The notes beneath the pieces are model-generated. The model was given only the letters and a program-made list of their open reading frames with translations. It was not told the DNA's origin and searched no databases. From Petrimonas sulfuriphila (lineage in GTDB: Bacteria > Bacteroidota > Bacteroidia > Bacteroidales > Dysgonomonadaceae), in contig CP073276.1 of NCBI GenBank assembly GCA_038561985.1, positions 124,001 to 188,000 on the forward strand: DNA of 64,000 bases, in the 5' to 3' direction. Positions 1 through 8,630 of the stretch are shown one piece after another. The position numbers and the translations under genes were made by a program. Position 1 is the first letter of the stretch. Each line of letters opens with the position of its first letter.

Positions 1-2
1 TG

Positions 3-2336
3 GCTCTATTGAATGATTCGGAGTGGCAGGCAAAATGGATTGGTGAGGACTCATTGTCCAATCCCGGTGAGACGGATAAGGACAACACACGCCTGGCCGC
101 ACGTTACCTGAGAAAGTCCTTTGAGACGAGAAACAGTACAATCCATCGGGCCGTCCTTTATGTTGCAGGCCTCGGAGCGCATGAAGCTTACCTGAACGGG
201 AATCGGGTTTCGGAAGATGTCTTCGCCCCAACGGTTTCCTGGTATCCCAACCGGGTTTATTACAATACGTACGACGTAACCCCGCTCCTGCAGAAAGACA
301 AAAACCTGCTGGCCGTTAAACTGGGCAACGGCAGGTATTTCGGAATGCGGGGATCACGCAGCCAGATGTTCGGGTTGCCCCGTTTGCTGGCTCAACTCGA
401 TATAGAATATGCCGACGGGACCAGGGAGGTGATTGCCAGTGATGAATCCTGGAAAGTTACTTCAAAAGGGCCCATCGTGGCCAACAATGAGTTTGACGGA
501 GAAGAATACGATGCCCGCCTCGAACTGACCGGATGGGAAACAGCCGGCTACGATGATGCCTCGTGGCAACAAGTGGACATAATGACTGCTCCCGAAGGCA
601 AACTCACGGCCCAACCCAACCCGAATATCCGGGTGATGGAAGAGATAAAACCCGTCCGGATCTCCAAGCTTGCCGATGGTAAATTTATCCTCGATATGGG
701 CCAAAACATGGTCGGGTGGCTGAAGATAAACAAGTTGAACGGGAAAAAGGATCAACCCGTGACGATGCGTTTTGCTGAGATACTCAATCCGGACAGCACC
801 ATTTACCTGGCAAATATCCGCTCCGCAAAGGTAACGGACATCTACACCCCTGCGAAAGACGGAGCGTTTAGCTGGGAACCTTCCTTTGTTTATCACGGCT
901 TCCGTTTCGTTGAAATATCCGGATTGAATGAACAACCCGAATTATCCAGTTTTACCGGGAAAGTGGTGTACGACAACATGGAGACCACCGGACAGTTCGA
1001 AACTTCCAACAACATCATCAACCAGACCTTCAAAAACGCATATTGGGGAATTCGCGGAAACTACCGCGGAATGCCCACCGACTGTCCGCAACGCGATGAA
1101 CGCCAGGGCTGGCTGGGCGACCGGGCAACCGGATGCTTCGGCGAAGCGTTTGTTTTCGACAACGCCTTGTTGTACAGCAAATGGGCACAGGACATAGAGG
1201 ATTCTCAAAGTCCGGAAGGAAGTATTTCGGTGGTTTCACCCCGTTACTGGACCATTTACAACGACGACGTAACCTGGCCGGCTGCTTATTTCTATGCAGC
1301 AAAAATGCTTTACCACCAATACGGTGATACGGAACCCATCAGAAAACATTATCCCTCCATGAAACGTTATCTGGAGCGTATCCAGCAGGTATCCATGCAA
1401 GACTTTATCCTCACAAAAGACACCTACGGCGATTGGTGCATGCCTCCCGAAAAACAGGAGCTGATCCACTCCCAGGATCCTTCGCGCAAGACAGCGGGAG
1501 CGATTCTGAGTACAACCATGTATTACAGCCTGCTTAACCTGATGGTTGAGTTTGCAGAATTGACCGGAAATCAGCAGGATATTCAGGGATTTAAAGAGCT
1601 GGCAGGCCGGATAAAAGAGGCATACAACACGACGTTCTTCAACACTGACTCGGCAAAATACGACAACAACACGGTAACGGCAAACATGCTGTCACTCCGG
1701 CTGGGCCTGGTTCCCGAAGGAAAGGAACAGCAAGTGTTTGAAAATATCGTTCAAAAAACAGAAGTCGATTTTAACGGACACGTCAGTACCGGTGTGCTGG
1801 GGATACAGCAGTTGATGCGTGGACTTACACAGTACGGAAACGTGGACCTTGCCTACAAAATTGCGACAAATGAGACCTATCCGAGCTGGGGGTACATGAT
1901 CAAAAAAGGTGCTACCACCATTTGGGAACTTTGGAACGGGGATACAGCCGACCCGGCAATGAACTCCGCCAATCACGTCATGTTGCTCGGAGATCTCATC
2001 ATCTGGTATTACGAAGATTTGGCCGGAATTAAAAATTATCCCGGGAGTGTAGCTTACAAAAAGTTGTGGATGGAACCCCGGTTTCCTGAAGGACTTTCAC
2101 ATGTGAAAGCTTCGTACAAATCGGTTTACGGAGAAATCAAGAGCGAATGGACAAAAGAAAACGGGTCGTTTAACTGGAACATCTCTATTCCGGGAAACAC
2201 TTCCGCTGTGGTGAAATTGCCGAAAGAGCTACAAATCATAAAACCGGGTCAAAATGGCGTAAGAAGCTTTAAGGAAACCGACTCGGGAGTTGAAATAGAA
2301 TTAGGATCAGGCAACTATACCCTGTCCAACCGGTAA
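3..2336 (+). CDS. alpha-L-rhamnosidase, GH78 (5' end outside window)
   Basis: Hydrolyses terminal alpha-L-rhamnose from plant glycans such as pectin or rhamnogalacturonan; probably periplasmic, although the signal peptide lies outside the window. The reading frame is open to the left edge, and the residues before the first possible start (a TTG at 9) read A-L-L-N-D-S-E-W, as in the usual N-terminal linker, so the gene is cut by the window. Numbering from that TTG, an N-terminal beta-sandwich (about 30-200) is followed by a rhamnosidase beta domain and the (alpha/alpha)6 catalytic domain. The GH78 general-acid motif is DERQGW (E364) and the second catalytic Glu is in TIWELWNGD (E640). A C-terminal beta domain ends at 2336. 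Recognition as GH78 is firm; the exact substrate is not known. Confidence 0.93.
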   Translation, partial: ALLNDSEWQAKWIGEDSLSNPGETDKDNTRLAARYLRKSFETRNSTIHRAVLYVAGLGAHEAYLNGNRVSEDVFAPTVSWYPNRVYYNTYDVTPLLQKDKNLLAVKLGNGRYFGMRGSRSQMFGLPRLLAQLDIEYADGTREVIASDESWKVTSKGPIVANNEFDGEEYDARLELTGWETAGYDDASWQQVDIMTAPEGKLTAQPNPNIRVMEEIKPVRISKLADGKFILDMGQNMVGWLKINKLNGKKDQPVTMRFAEILNPDSTIYLANIRSAKVTDIYTPAKDGAFSWEPSFVYHGFRFVEISGLNEQPELSSFTGKVVYDNMETTGQFETSNNIINQTFKNAYWGIRGNYRGMPTDCPQRDERQGWLGDRATGCFGEAFVFDNALLYSKWAQDIEDSQSPEGSISVVSPRYWTIYNDDVTWPAAYFYAAKMLYHQYGDTEPIRKHYPSMKRYLERIQQVSMQDFILTKDTYGDWCMPPEKQELIHSQDPSRKTAGAILSTTMYYSLLNLMVEFAELTGNQQDIQGFKELAGRIKEAYNTTFFNTDSAKYDNNTVTANMLSLRLGLVPEGKEQQVFENIVQKTEVDFNGHVSTGVLGIQQLMRGLTQYGNVDLAYKIATNETYPSWGYMIKKGATTIWELWNGDTADPAMNSANHVMLLGDLIIWYYEDLAGIKNYPGSVAYKKLWMEPRFPEGLSHVKASYKSVYGEIKSEWTKENGSFNWNISIPGNTSAVVKLPKELQIIKPGQNGVRSFKETDSGVEIELGSGNYTLSNR

Positions 2337-2422
2337 CCGGTAGTTTGAATTGAACAAATCGTTAATAAAGGAAATAAACTGACTTTTAGACAGGGGCAAC
2401 GGCTTTTATTTAAATATTTTCT

Positions 2423-2430
2423 TACTTTTG
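2423..2430 (+). promoter_or_regulatory. Bacteroidetes -7 box for the DUF3316 gene
   Basis: TACTTTTG matches the TAnnTTTG -7 consensus and sits 28 bases before the start codon at 2459. The -33 region is only T-rich. The box lies in a small dyad, CTTAC-TTTT-GTAAG. Confidence 0.6.
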
Positions 2431-2458
2431 TAAGTTGAATATCGAATTATAAGTAAGA

Positions 2459-3304
2459 ATGAAAAGGTTACCCGCTGAAATTACAATAACGGTCACTTTA
2501 TTTTTAACGATTTGTTCAATTTCGCTTTCTGCTCAGGAGAGTACGACAAAATCCACCAATCAAGCTACGCTTCTGGGAGTGGGCAAATCTTTTCTGACTG
2601 ACACCTATTTATCTCCTTTAGAGTACAGAGGGTTGACTATGTCTTTGTTGCACGACCGCATCAGTCCCACCAAGCACTTCAACGAAAAGTTACTCCTGCA
2701 GCAGCAGTTTCAAATACAACTGGCATTTACCAAAAATCCTTCTGCATCCGCATCGGAATATGCCGGCGAAGTTTCCTACAACGTCAACGCTTTCTATCCC
2801 TTTTTCAAAAACGCGAAGTTTAGCCTTCTCGCTGGTGGCGGAGGAGATGCATCACTGGGAGGTATTTATAATGTACGAAACTCCAACAACCCGGGTTCAC
2901 TGAAAGCTTCCGTGAACCTTGACCTCTCGGCAATGGCAAGCTATAACTGGCGAAGGCTCACTTTTCGCTGGCAGGTAAGCACACCGTTTCTGGGCATGTT
3001 CTTCTCTCCCGCATACGGACAATCCTACTACGAGATTTTCTCCCTGGGCAACGGAAAAGGAACGGTAAGGTTTGCCTCGTTCCAGAACCAGTTGGCGTTA
3101 CGTAACTATTTCACCGTTGATATTCCCCTCAACAACCTGACTATCCGTACCGGATACCTGGGTGATTTTTACAGAACCGATGTAAACGATATTGTTACAA
3201 ACATTGTTTCGCACCAGTTTATGGTCGGGTTAGCCGTCGAGTCGCTTAATTTTGGCGGGCTGAAGGCAAAAAACAGTAAACTAATAAAAAGCAGCTATTA
3301 TTGA
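2459..3304 (+). CDS. DUF3316 family outer-membrane-like protein
   Basis: A 281-residue protein with an N-terminal signal peptide (hydrophobic stretch about 8-24, ending S-A-Q). The remainder alternates short polar and aromatic segments rich in Tyr, Phe, Asn and Ser, as expected of a small beta-barrel or an outer-membrane-associated protein. The opening T-N-Q-A-T-L-L-G-V-G and 'LSPLEYRG' segments match my memory of the Bacteroidales DUF3316 family, whose function is unknown. It has its own -7 box at 2423 and ends one base before the PatB-type gene, so the two are probably cotranscribed. Family name from recall; the barrel topology is inferred. Confidence 0.7.
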   Translation: MKRLPAEITITVTLFLTICSISLSAQESTTKSTNQATLLGVGKSFLTDTYLSPLEYRGLTMSLLHDRISPTKHFNEKLLLQQQFQIQLAFTKNPSASASEYAGEVSYNVNAFYPFFKNAKFSLLAGGGGDASLGGIYNVRNSNNPGSLKASVNLDLSAMASYNWRRLTFRWQVSTPFLGMFFSPAYGQSYYEIFSLGNGKGTVRFASFQNQLALRNYFTVDIPLNNLTIRTGYLGDFYRTDVNDIVTNIVSHQFMVGLAVESLNFGGLKAKNSKLIKSSYY

Positions 3305-3305
3305 T

Positions 3306-4478
3306 ATGCAATATAATTTCGACGAAATCATCGACCGGTCAACCTCACACAGTGTAAAGCTGAATAAGCTGAAGACGGTTTTCGGGCGCGATGACCTCAT
3401 CCCCCTCTGGGTGGCCGACATGGATTTTCTATCGCCTCCGGCAATTACCGAAGCGCTGATCGAGAGAACCCGACACGGTATTTTCGGATATACGGTTCCT
3501 TACGACGGGTATTTCCTTTCCATCATCAACTGGCTCAAAGACAGACACAGTTATGAAGTTTACCGCAATGAAATCACTTTCGTTCCGGGTGTAGTGAAAG
3601 GCTTTGCCTTTGCTATTGATGCGTTTACCAAAAAAAACGACAAGATAATCATTCAGCCGCCGGTTTATCATCCGTTTCGGATTGTTCCCGAAGCGCTTGA
3701 AAGACGGGTTGTAAACAATCCTTTGCTTTTGGAGAACGGAAAATACTCTATCGATTTTGAAGGATTAAAGGGAATTATCGCCGAAAACGATTGCAAGATG
3801 CTTATCCTCTGCAATCCTCACAATCCTGTAGGAAGAGTATGGAATGAAGATGAACTGATACAACTGGCGGAAATCTGTTATGACAACAACATCCTGGTTG
3901 TTTCCGACGAAATTCATTCCGACCTGACCTTGCCCGGGTTCAGGCACCGACCCTTTGCCACGGTGTCGGAAAAGGCAAAAGAGAACAGTATCACGCTGAT
4001 GGCCCCAAGCAAAACCTTCAACATTGCCGGGATTGTCAGTTCTTTTGCCGTTATCCACAACCCGGAGATAAGGAAGCTGTACTTGAATTACCTGGCTCCC
4101 CGGGAACTCGACCAGGCAACTATTTACGCACTGGCTGCTACCGAAGCCGCATACAATTACGGTGAGGAATGGCTGGATCAGGCACTGGCATACATTCAGA
4201 AAAATATCGATTTCGTTGAAAATTACCTAAAGGAATACATTCCGCAAATCAACGCAGTGAAGTCTGAAGCTACCTTTCTCGTCTGGCTGGATTGCAGGGC
4301 GTTGAACCTTACGCAGCAGGAACTGGTTGACCTGTTTGTCAACAAAGCAAAACTGGCGCTAAACGACGGCACTGTTTTCGGGAAGGAAGGAGAAGGATTT
4401 ATGCGGTTGAACGTGGGTACACCCCTTTCGAACATCGAGAAAGCACTCGATAATCTGAGAAAAGCGTTAAACAGCTAA
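3306..4478 (+). CDS. patB: PatB/MalY-type PLP-dependent C-S lyase (aminotransferase class I/II fold)
   Basis: A 390-residue fold-type I PLP enzyme. The PatB/MalY branch cleaves cystathionine or cysteine-type C-S bonds rather than acting as a true transaminase. Visible hallmarks: 'PLWVADMDF' near residue 40, 'NPHNPVGRVW' near 180, 'VSDEIHSDL' near 205, and the PLP Schiff-base lysine K236 in 'APSKTFNIAG'. The C-terminal 'FMRLNVGTP' holds the substrate-carboxylate Arg. Length is normal for the family. It directly follows the DUF3316 gene (gap of one base) and precedes slyD, so it is probably cytosolic and in the same transcription unit. Cystathionine beta-lyase activity is the likeliest role; an aminotransferase role cannot be excluded. 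Confidence 0.85.
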   Translation: MQYNFDEIIDRSTSHSVKLNKLKTVFGRDDLIPLWVADMDFLSPPAITEALIERTRHGIFGYTVPYDGYFLSIINWLKDRHSYEVYRNEITFVPGVVKGFAFAIDAFTKKNDKIIIQPPVYHPFRIVPEALERRVVNNPLLLENGKYSIDFEGLKGIIAENDCKMLILCNPHNPVGRVWNEDELIQLAEICYDNNILVVSDEIHSDLTLPGFRHRPFATVSEKAKENSITLMAPSKTFNIAGIVSSFAVIHNPEIRKLYLNYLAPRELDQATIYALAATEAAYNYGEEWLDQALAYIQKNIDFVENYLKEYIPQINAVKSEATFLVWLDCRALNLTQQELVDLFVNKAKLALNDGTVFGKEGEGFMRLNVGTPLSNIEKALDNLRKALNS

Positions 4479-4538
4479 AACTATTTCCCCCGCACATTGT
4501 TAAAATTTCACACACTTAATCATATAAAAACAAATTCA

Positions 4539-5126
4539 ATGAAAATTTCTGACAGCAAATATGTAACCCTGACATACGATCTAAACGTAGGCGAAGGGGA
4601 CGAACGTGAACTCATGGAACAGGCCACTCCCGAAAAGCCGCTCGAATTTATTTTCGGCACAAACTCGATGCTGAAAGCTTTCGAAGACAATATCTACGGG
4701 CTTTCGGAAGGCGATCCATTTAAGTTTACACTGAGTCCTGAAGAGGCTTACGGTGATTTTGACGAATCAAGGATCATTGACCTCCCCAAAAACATTTTCG
4801 AGGTGGACGGAAAGATAGACAATGAAATGCTTTTCGAAGGCAATACATTGCCCATGATGGATACCGATGGAAACCGGCTGATGGGATCGGTTGTCTCCAT
4901 TACCGGCGACACGGTAACCATGGATTTCAACCATCCCCTGGCAGGCGAAACCATGCATTTTGAAGGGACTGTGCAAGGTGTACGTGACGCCTCTCCCGAA
5001 GAGATAGCGGCCCTGTTTTCCGGAAGTGGATGCGGTTGCGGAAGTGGAGGTTGTGGCGGTTGCGATGAGGAAACCGAGTCCGGAGGCTGTGGAAGCGGCG
5101 GTTGCGGAAGCGGTTGTAGCTGTTAA
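4539..5126 (+). CDS. slyD: SlyD-type FKBP peptidyl-prolyl isomerase with Cys/Gly-rich tail
   Basis: A 195-residue FKBP-type prolyl isomerase and chaperone of the SlyD group. The ATG at 4539 is preferred over a TTG at 4497, because the protein then starts 'MKISDSKYVTLTYDL', the normal beginning of the fold. The FK domain is split by an insert-in-flap segment (about 70-130, 'GDFDESRI' onward), as in SlyD. 'HPLAGETMHFEGTV' is the conserved closing segment. The last about 31 residues are almost only Gly, Ser and Cys, with eight Cys, replacing the His-rich metal tail of enterobacterial SlyD. This implies metal binding through thiolates (nickel, zinc or copper possible). A terminator-like hairpin follows at 5146. 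Confidence 0.9.
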   Translation: MKISDSKYVTLTYDLNVGEGDERELMEQATPEKPLEFIFGTNSMLKAFEDNIYGLSEGDPFKFTLSPEEAYGDFDESRIIDLPKNIFEVDGKIDNEMLFEGNTLPMMDTDGNRLMGSVVSITGDTVTMDFNHPLAGETMHFEGTVQGVRDASPEEIAALFSGSGCGCGSGGCGGCDEETESGGCGSGGCGSGCSC

Positions 5127-5145
5127 CCGTTTCGTCCCAAAAAGT

Positions 5146-5184
5146 AAAAAATCACAGACATGGATAATGCCTGCGATTTTTTTA
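5146..5184 (+). terminator. Rho-independent terminator after slyD
   Basis: AAAATCACAG (5147-5156) pairs with CTGCGATTTT (5171-5180) with one mismatch over a 14-base loop, and the T-run continues to 5183. It lies 20 bases after the slyD stop. Confidence 0.6.
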
Positions 5185-5212
5185 TATACACGTTTATTGT
5201 AAGCCCAAGCTT

Positions 5213-7330
5213 ATGATTCTGGCATTAGATCTGGCATTACCCGTTTCGAACCCGACGGTCCAGTTTCTGCTCCTGTTCTCGATTGTCCTGATTGCACCCA
5301 TTGTTTTCAATCGAATAAAAGTGCCGTCACTTATCGGACTAATCATTGCCGGAGCTGTAATTGGCCCTTTCGGACTGTTTATCATGTCGCGTGACAGCAA
5401 CATGATCATGCTCGGCAATGCCGGCTTGTTATACATCATGTTCCTGGCAGGCATTGAAATCGACGTTGCCGAGTTTAAAAAAAACAGCTCCAGAAGCTTG
5501 GTTTTTGGCCTGCTCACCTTTTCAATTCCTATGACAATAGGTGTTTTTGCCGGATATTACCTGCTCAGCTTAAGCTTGATCTCTTCGGTGCTGCTGGCCA
5601 GTATGTTTGCGTCACACACGCTTATTGCCTACCCCATAATCAGTAAGTTAGGAGCCGGGAAGAACAGAGCGGTAACCGTTGCTATCGGCGGGACTATGAT
5701 TACCGACACGCTGGCATTGTTGGTGCTGGCAGTTATCATCAGCATGAACGAAGGCCAGGTCACAACTGCGTTCTGGGCACAACTGACACTCTCCATCATC
5801 GTCTTCACACTGGTGGTTGCTTTTCTTTTTCCCCTTGTAGGCAGGTGGTTTTTCAAAAAATTCCAGGACAGTGCGTCGCAGTTCATTTTCGTGATGGTGA
5901 TGATCTTTCTGGGAGGTTTCCTGGCAGAACTGGCGGGGATTGAAGCCATCATCGGCGCCTTTCTGGCCGGATTGGCTATGAACAAGCTTATTCCACACAT
6001 TTCACCGCTGATGAACCGGATCGATTTCGTAGGAAATGCCATTTTCATTCCCATATTTCTGATCAGTGTGGGGATGCTTATCGATTACCGGGCGTTCGTT
6101 ACCGGATTTGAGACTATCAAGGTAGCCATCGTGATGACGGTTGTGGCCATTTCAGCAAAGTTTCTGGCGGCTTGGGCCACACAGAAAATTTACGGTTATT
6201 CCAACGCCGAACGGAAGCTTATTTTCGGCTTGAGCAACGCTCAGGCCGCAGCCACGTTGGCTGCTGTCATGGTAGGACATCGAGTGGGCTTACTCGACGA
6301 CAACATCCTGAACGGCACCATCGTGATGATTCTCGTTACGTGCACCATCGCTTCGTTTCGTGCACAGAAAGGTGCTATCGACCTCTCTTTTGCCGAAGGT
6401 AACCTGGAAGACGAGAACACCTTAACCGAGGAACGGATCCTCATCCCCATCGCCAACAAGGATACGCTGAAAGATTTGGTCGAACTGAGCCTGGTTATTA
6501 AATCCAAAACCAACACGCAGGATTTATATGCGCTCAACATCATCAAGAGCACCGGGACAACACCTCAAGCGGAGAAAGAGTCGCTAAAGCTACTGGAAGA
6601 AGCCGTCAGGCTGGGTGCAGGTGCCGAAACCGTTATTCAGCCCCTCCGCCGGTACGACATGAATGTGTTGAACGGAATTTTGGGTATTGTAAAAAAATAC
6701 GCCATCACCGATGTGGTTATGGGTTTGCATGTAAAACAGGAAATATCGGAATCGTTTCTGGGCGACCTTATCGAGGGTATCCTGGAAAAAACACGTTCAA
6801 CCACCTTTGTTTACAAAGCCATTCAGCCGCTATCGACAATCAAAAAGAGGTTGGTAATCATTCCTCCCAACGCCGATAAGGAAATCGGGTTCCCGTTCTG
6901 GCTTTCGAAAATCTGGAACTTGGGCAGAAATACGGGAGCAAAACTCAGTTTTTACGCCACCAATGATATACTTGAAATTTTAAAGCAAATCAACAAAACA
7001 CATCCCATTGATGTTGATTTTAAAGAATTCAGCGATTGGAACGATTTTTTGGTCTTATCGAAGGAAGTTGGTAAAGATGTGGGATTGATTATCGTGATGA
7101 GCCGTTTACGCAAAGCTTCGTACCACGAAACCATGAAACGTGTTCCCGATTACATCAACAAGTATTTCAAGAACACCAACTTCATGCTGCTCTATCCGGT
7201 TCAGTCGGCCACTACGGATAATTATCACAACGACATGGCCAACGCCTCACTGCTTGCCTCCATCAGGAATCTCGGCGGATTTGGCGAAGCCCTCCTTTCG
7301 ACGGTAAAGAAAAGCGACCCGTCTGAGTAA
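5213..7330 (+). CDS. CPA2-family cation:proton antiporter with C-terminal cytosolic domain
   Basis: A 705-residue protein. Residues 1 to about 385 form a 12-13 helix Na+/H+ exchanger domain of the KefB/GerN (CPA2) type. 'RIKVPSLIGLIIAGAVIGPFG' is the usual first pore segment and 'GGFLAELAGIEAIIGAFLAGLAMNKL' the conserved middle segment. Residues about 405-700 are soluble and look like two universal-stress-protein-like modules ('ERILIPIANKDTLKDLVEL' and 'KKRLVIIPPNADKEIG'). It exchanges K+ or Na+ for protons across the inner membrane; the soluble region probably senses a ligand. It stands alone between slyD (terminator at 5146) and aroC. The ion specificity is not readable from sequence. Confidence 0.88.
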   Translation: MILALDLALPVSNPTVQFLLLFSIVLIAPIVFNRIKVPSLIGLIIAGAVIGPFGLFIMSRDSNMIMLGNAGLLYIMFLAGIEIDVAEFKKNSSRSLVFGLLTFSIPMTIGVFAGYYLLSLSLISSVLLASMFASHTLIAYPIISKLGAGKNRAVTVAIGGTMITDTLALLVLAVIISMNEGQVTTAFWAQLTLSIIVFTLVVAFLFPLVGRWFFKKFQDSASQFIFVMVMIFLGGFLAELAGIEAIIGAFLAGLAMNKLIPHISPLMNRIDFVGNAIFIPIFLISVGMLIDYRAFVTGFETIKVAIVMTVVAISAKFLAAWATQKIYGYSNAERKLIFGLSNAQAAATLAAVMVGHRVGLLDDNILNGTIVMILVTCTIASFRAQKGAIDLSFAEGNLEDENTLTEERILIPIANKDTLKDLVELSLVIKSKTNTQDLYALNIIKSTGTTPQAEKESLKLLEEAVRLGAGAETVIQPLRRYDMNVLNGILGIVKKYAITDVVMGLHVKQEISESFLGDLIEGILEKTRSTTFVYKAIQPLSTIKKRLVIIPPNADKEIGFPFWLSKIWNLGRNTGAKLSFYATNDILEILKQINKTHPIDVDFKEFSDWNDFLVLSKEVGKDVGLIIVMSRLRKASYHETMKRVPDYINKYFKNTNFMLLYPVQSATTDNYHNDMANASLLASIRNLGGFGEALLSTVKKSDPSE

Positions 7331-7382
7331 CGGATGATCTCAACAAATTGTGCTAATTCATCTTTTTCACGTTAATTAATCG

Positions 7383-7390
7383 TATTTTTG
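7383..7390 (+). promoter_or_regulatory. Bacteroidetes -7 box for aroC
   Basis: TATTTTTG matches TAnnTTTG exactly and ends 15 bases before the aroC ATG, so the leader should be only about 8 bases. Confidence 0.6.
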
Positions 7391-7404
7391 CAAAAAAGAA
7401 CTCA

Positions 7405-8466
7405 ATGAATACTTTCGGAAATATTTTCAGGCTTACATCGTTTGGAGAGTCCCACGGTGAAGCCGTGGGGGGAGTTATTGACGGTTGCCCGCCGGGGATC
7501 GAGCTGGATTTGGAATTCATCCAAAACGAACTCGACAGGCGACGCCCGGGACAATCGCGCATTACCACACCACGCGTCGAATCGGACAAGGTGGTTTTTC
7601 TGTCCGGCATCTTCGAAGGCAAAACAACCGGAACCTCCATCGGTTTTATCATTAAGAATGAAAATCAACACTCGGCCGATTATAACAACCTGAAAGATAT
7701 TTATCGCCCTTCACACGCCGATTATACCTATTTTCAAAAATACGGCATCCGCGATCACCGCGGCGGTGGCCGGTCATCAGCACGAGAAACCATAGCCCGA
7801 GTAGTGGCGGGAGCTGTGGCCAAATTGTACCTGAAGCAGGCCGGTGTATCGGTTACCGCCTACACTTCACAGGTAGGTGAAATTAAACTGGACAACAACT
7901 ACAAACAATACGACCTTACCACTATCGAAGACACGCCCGTTCGATGCCCCGATACCGAAAAGGCAAATGAGATGATCAACCTTATCAAGGAAGTCCAGTA
8001 CAAAGGGGATACCATCGGGGGGGTGGTTACCTGCGTTATACAGGGGACACCCGTAGGCCTTGGCGAGCCGGTCTTTGGGAAGCTGCACGCGGCACTGGGC
8101 TCGGCCATGCTCAGCATTAACGCCGTGAAAGGATTTGAGTACGGACACGGCTTCGATGTAAGTCGCCGGGGTTCGGAAATGAACGATTCATTTTTCAACG
8201 ACAACGGGAAAATAAGTACCCGCACCAACTATTCCGGCGGTATCCAGGCGGGTATTTCCAACGGACAGGATATTTATTTCCGGGTGGCCTTCAAACCTGT
8301 TTCCACCATTTTAATGGAACAGCAAACCGTGGATGTCCACGGAAACGACACGACCATTAAGGCCCGCGGGCGACATGACGCATGCGTTCTTCCCCGCGCT
8401 GTTCCCATCGTTGAGGCGATGGCCGCCATGGTTATTTTGGACTACTACCTGCTGGCTAAAATGTAG
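7405..8466 (+). CDS. aroC: chorismate synthase
   Basis: Converts 5-enolpyruvylshikimate-3-phosphate to chorismate, the last step of the shikimate pathway, using reduced FMN in the cytosol. Length (353 residues) is normal. The three family signatures are present: 'GESHG' at 14-18 with H17, '[12 protein letters not shown]' near 116, and '[21 protein letters not shown]' near 322. The start fits a -7 box at 7383. A single gene here, not linked with other aro genes. Downstream at 8491-8513 is a perfect 8-bp inverted repeat (ACAAAGAT / ATCTTTGT), without a T-run behind it. Confidence 0.97.
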   Translation: MNTFGNIFRLTSFGESHGEAVGGVIDGCPPGIELDLEFIQNELDRRRPGQSRITTPRVESDKVVFLSGIFEGKTTGTSIGFIIKNENQHSADYNNLKDIYRPSHADYTYFQKYGIRDHRGGGRSSARETIARVVAGAVAKLYLKQAGVSVTAYTSQVGEIKLDNNYKQYDLTTIEDTPVRCPDTEKANEMINLIKEVQYKGDTIGGVVTCVIQGTPVGLGEPVFGKLHAALGSAMLSINAVKGFEYGHGFDVSRRGSEMNDSFFNDNGKISTRTNYSGGIQAGISNGQDIYFRVAFKPVSTILMEQQTVDVHGNDTTIKARGRHDACVLPRAVPIVEAMAAMVILDYYLLAKM

Positions 8467-8630
8467 TTTCCCTGCCGGCCATTTTTTTTTACAAAGATTA
8501 TTTGCATCTTTGTAAATGATTGTATCCTGAAACGAAGCCTATCCTAAAATAAAAAAATGATTTTCACAATCCATAACACACAGATAATCAGATTATGCTT
8601 ATGGGTATTTGGGTAAAAATTACTTTTTTA
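8467..8630. other. intergenic region between aroC and the IS1634-type element
   Basis: AT-rich, no coding potential seen. It holds the 8-bp inverted repeat at 8491-8513 behind aroC. If the IS5 and GH78 remnants to the right were once complete, their missing halves should have been here, but nothing recognisable remains. This suggests a deletion that ended at the left edge of the insertion element. Confidence 0.5.

Noticed and set aside
462-935. 157-codon minus-strand open frame inside the GH78 gene
   Set aside because: Antisense shadow of a firmly recognised rhamnosidase; no domain or plausible start context.
4497-4538. TTG at 4497 as the slyD start
   Set aside because: The extra 14 residues do not match the family and the ATG at 4539 gives the normal N-terminus.
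8491-8513. Inverted repeat after aroC considered as a Rho-independent terminator
   Set aside because: The stem is perfect but AT-rich and no T-run follows in either direction; the T9 run lies before the stem.
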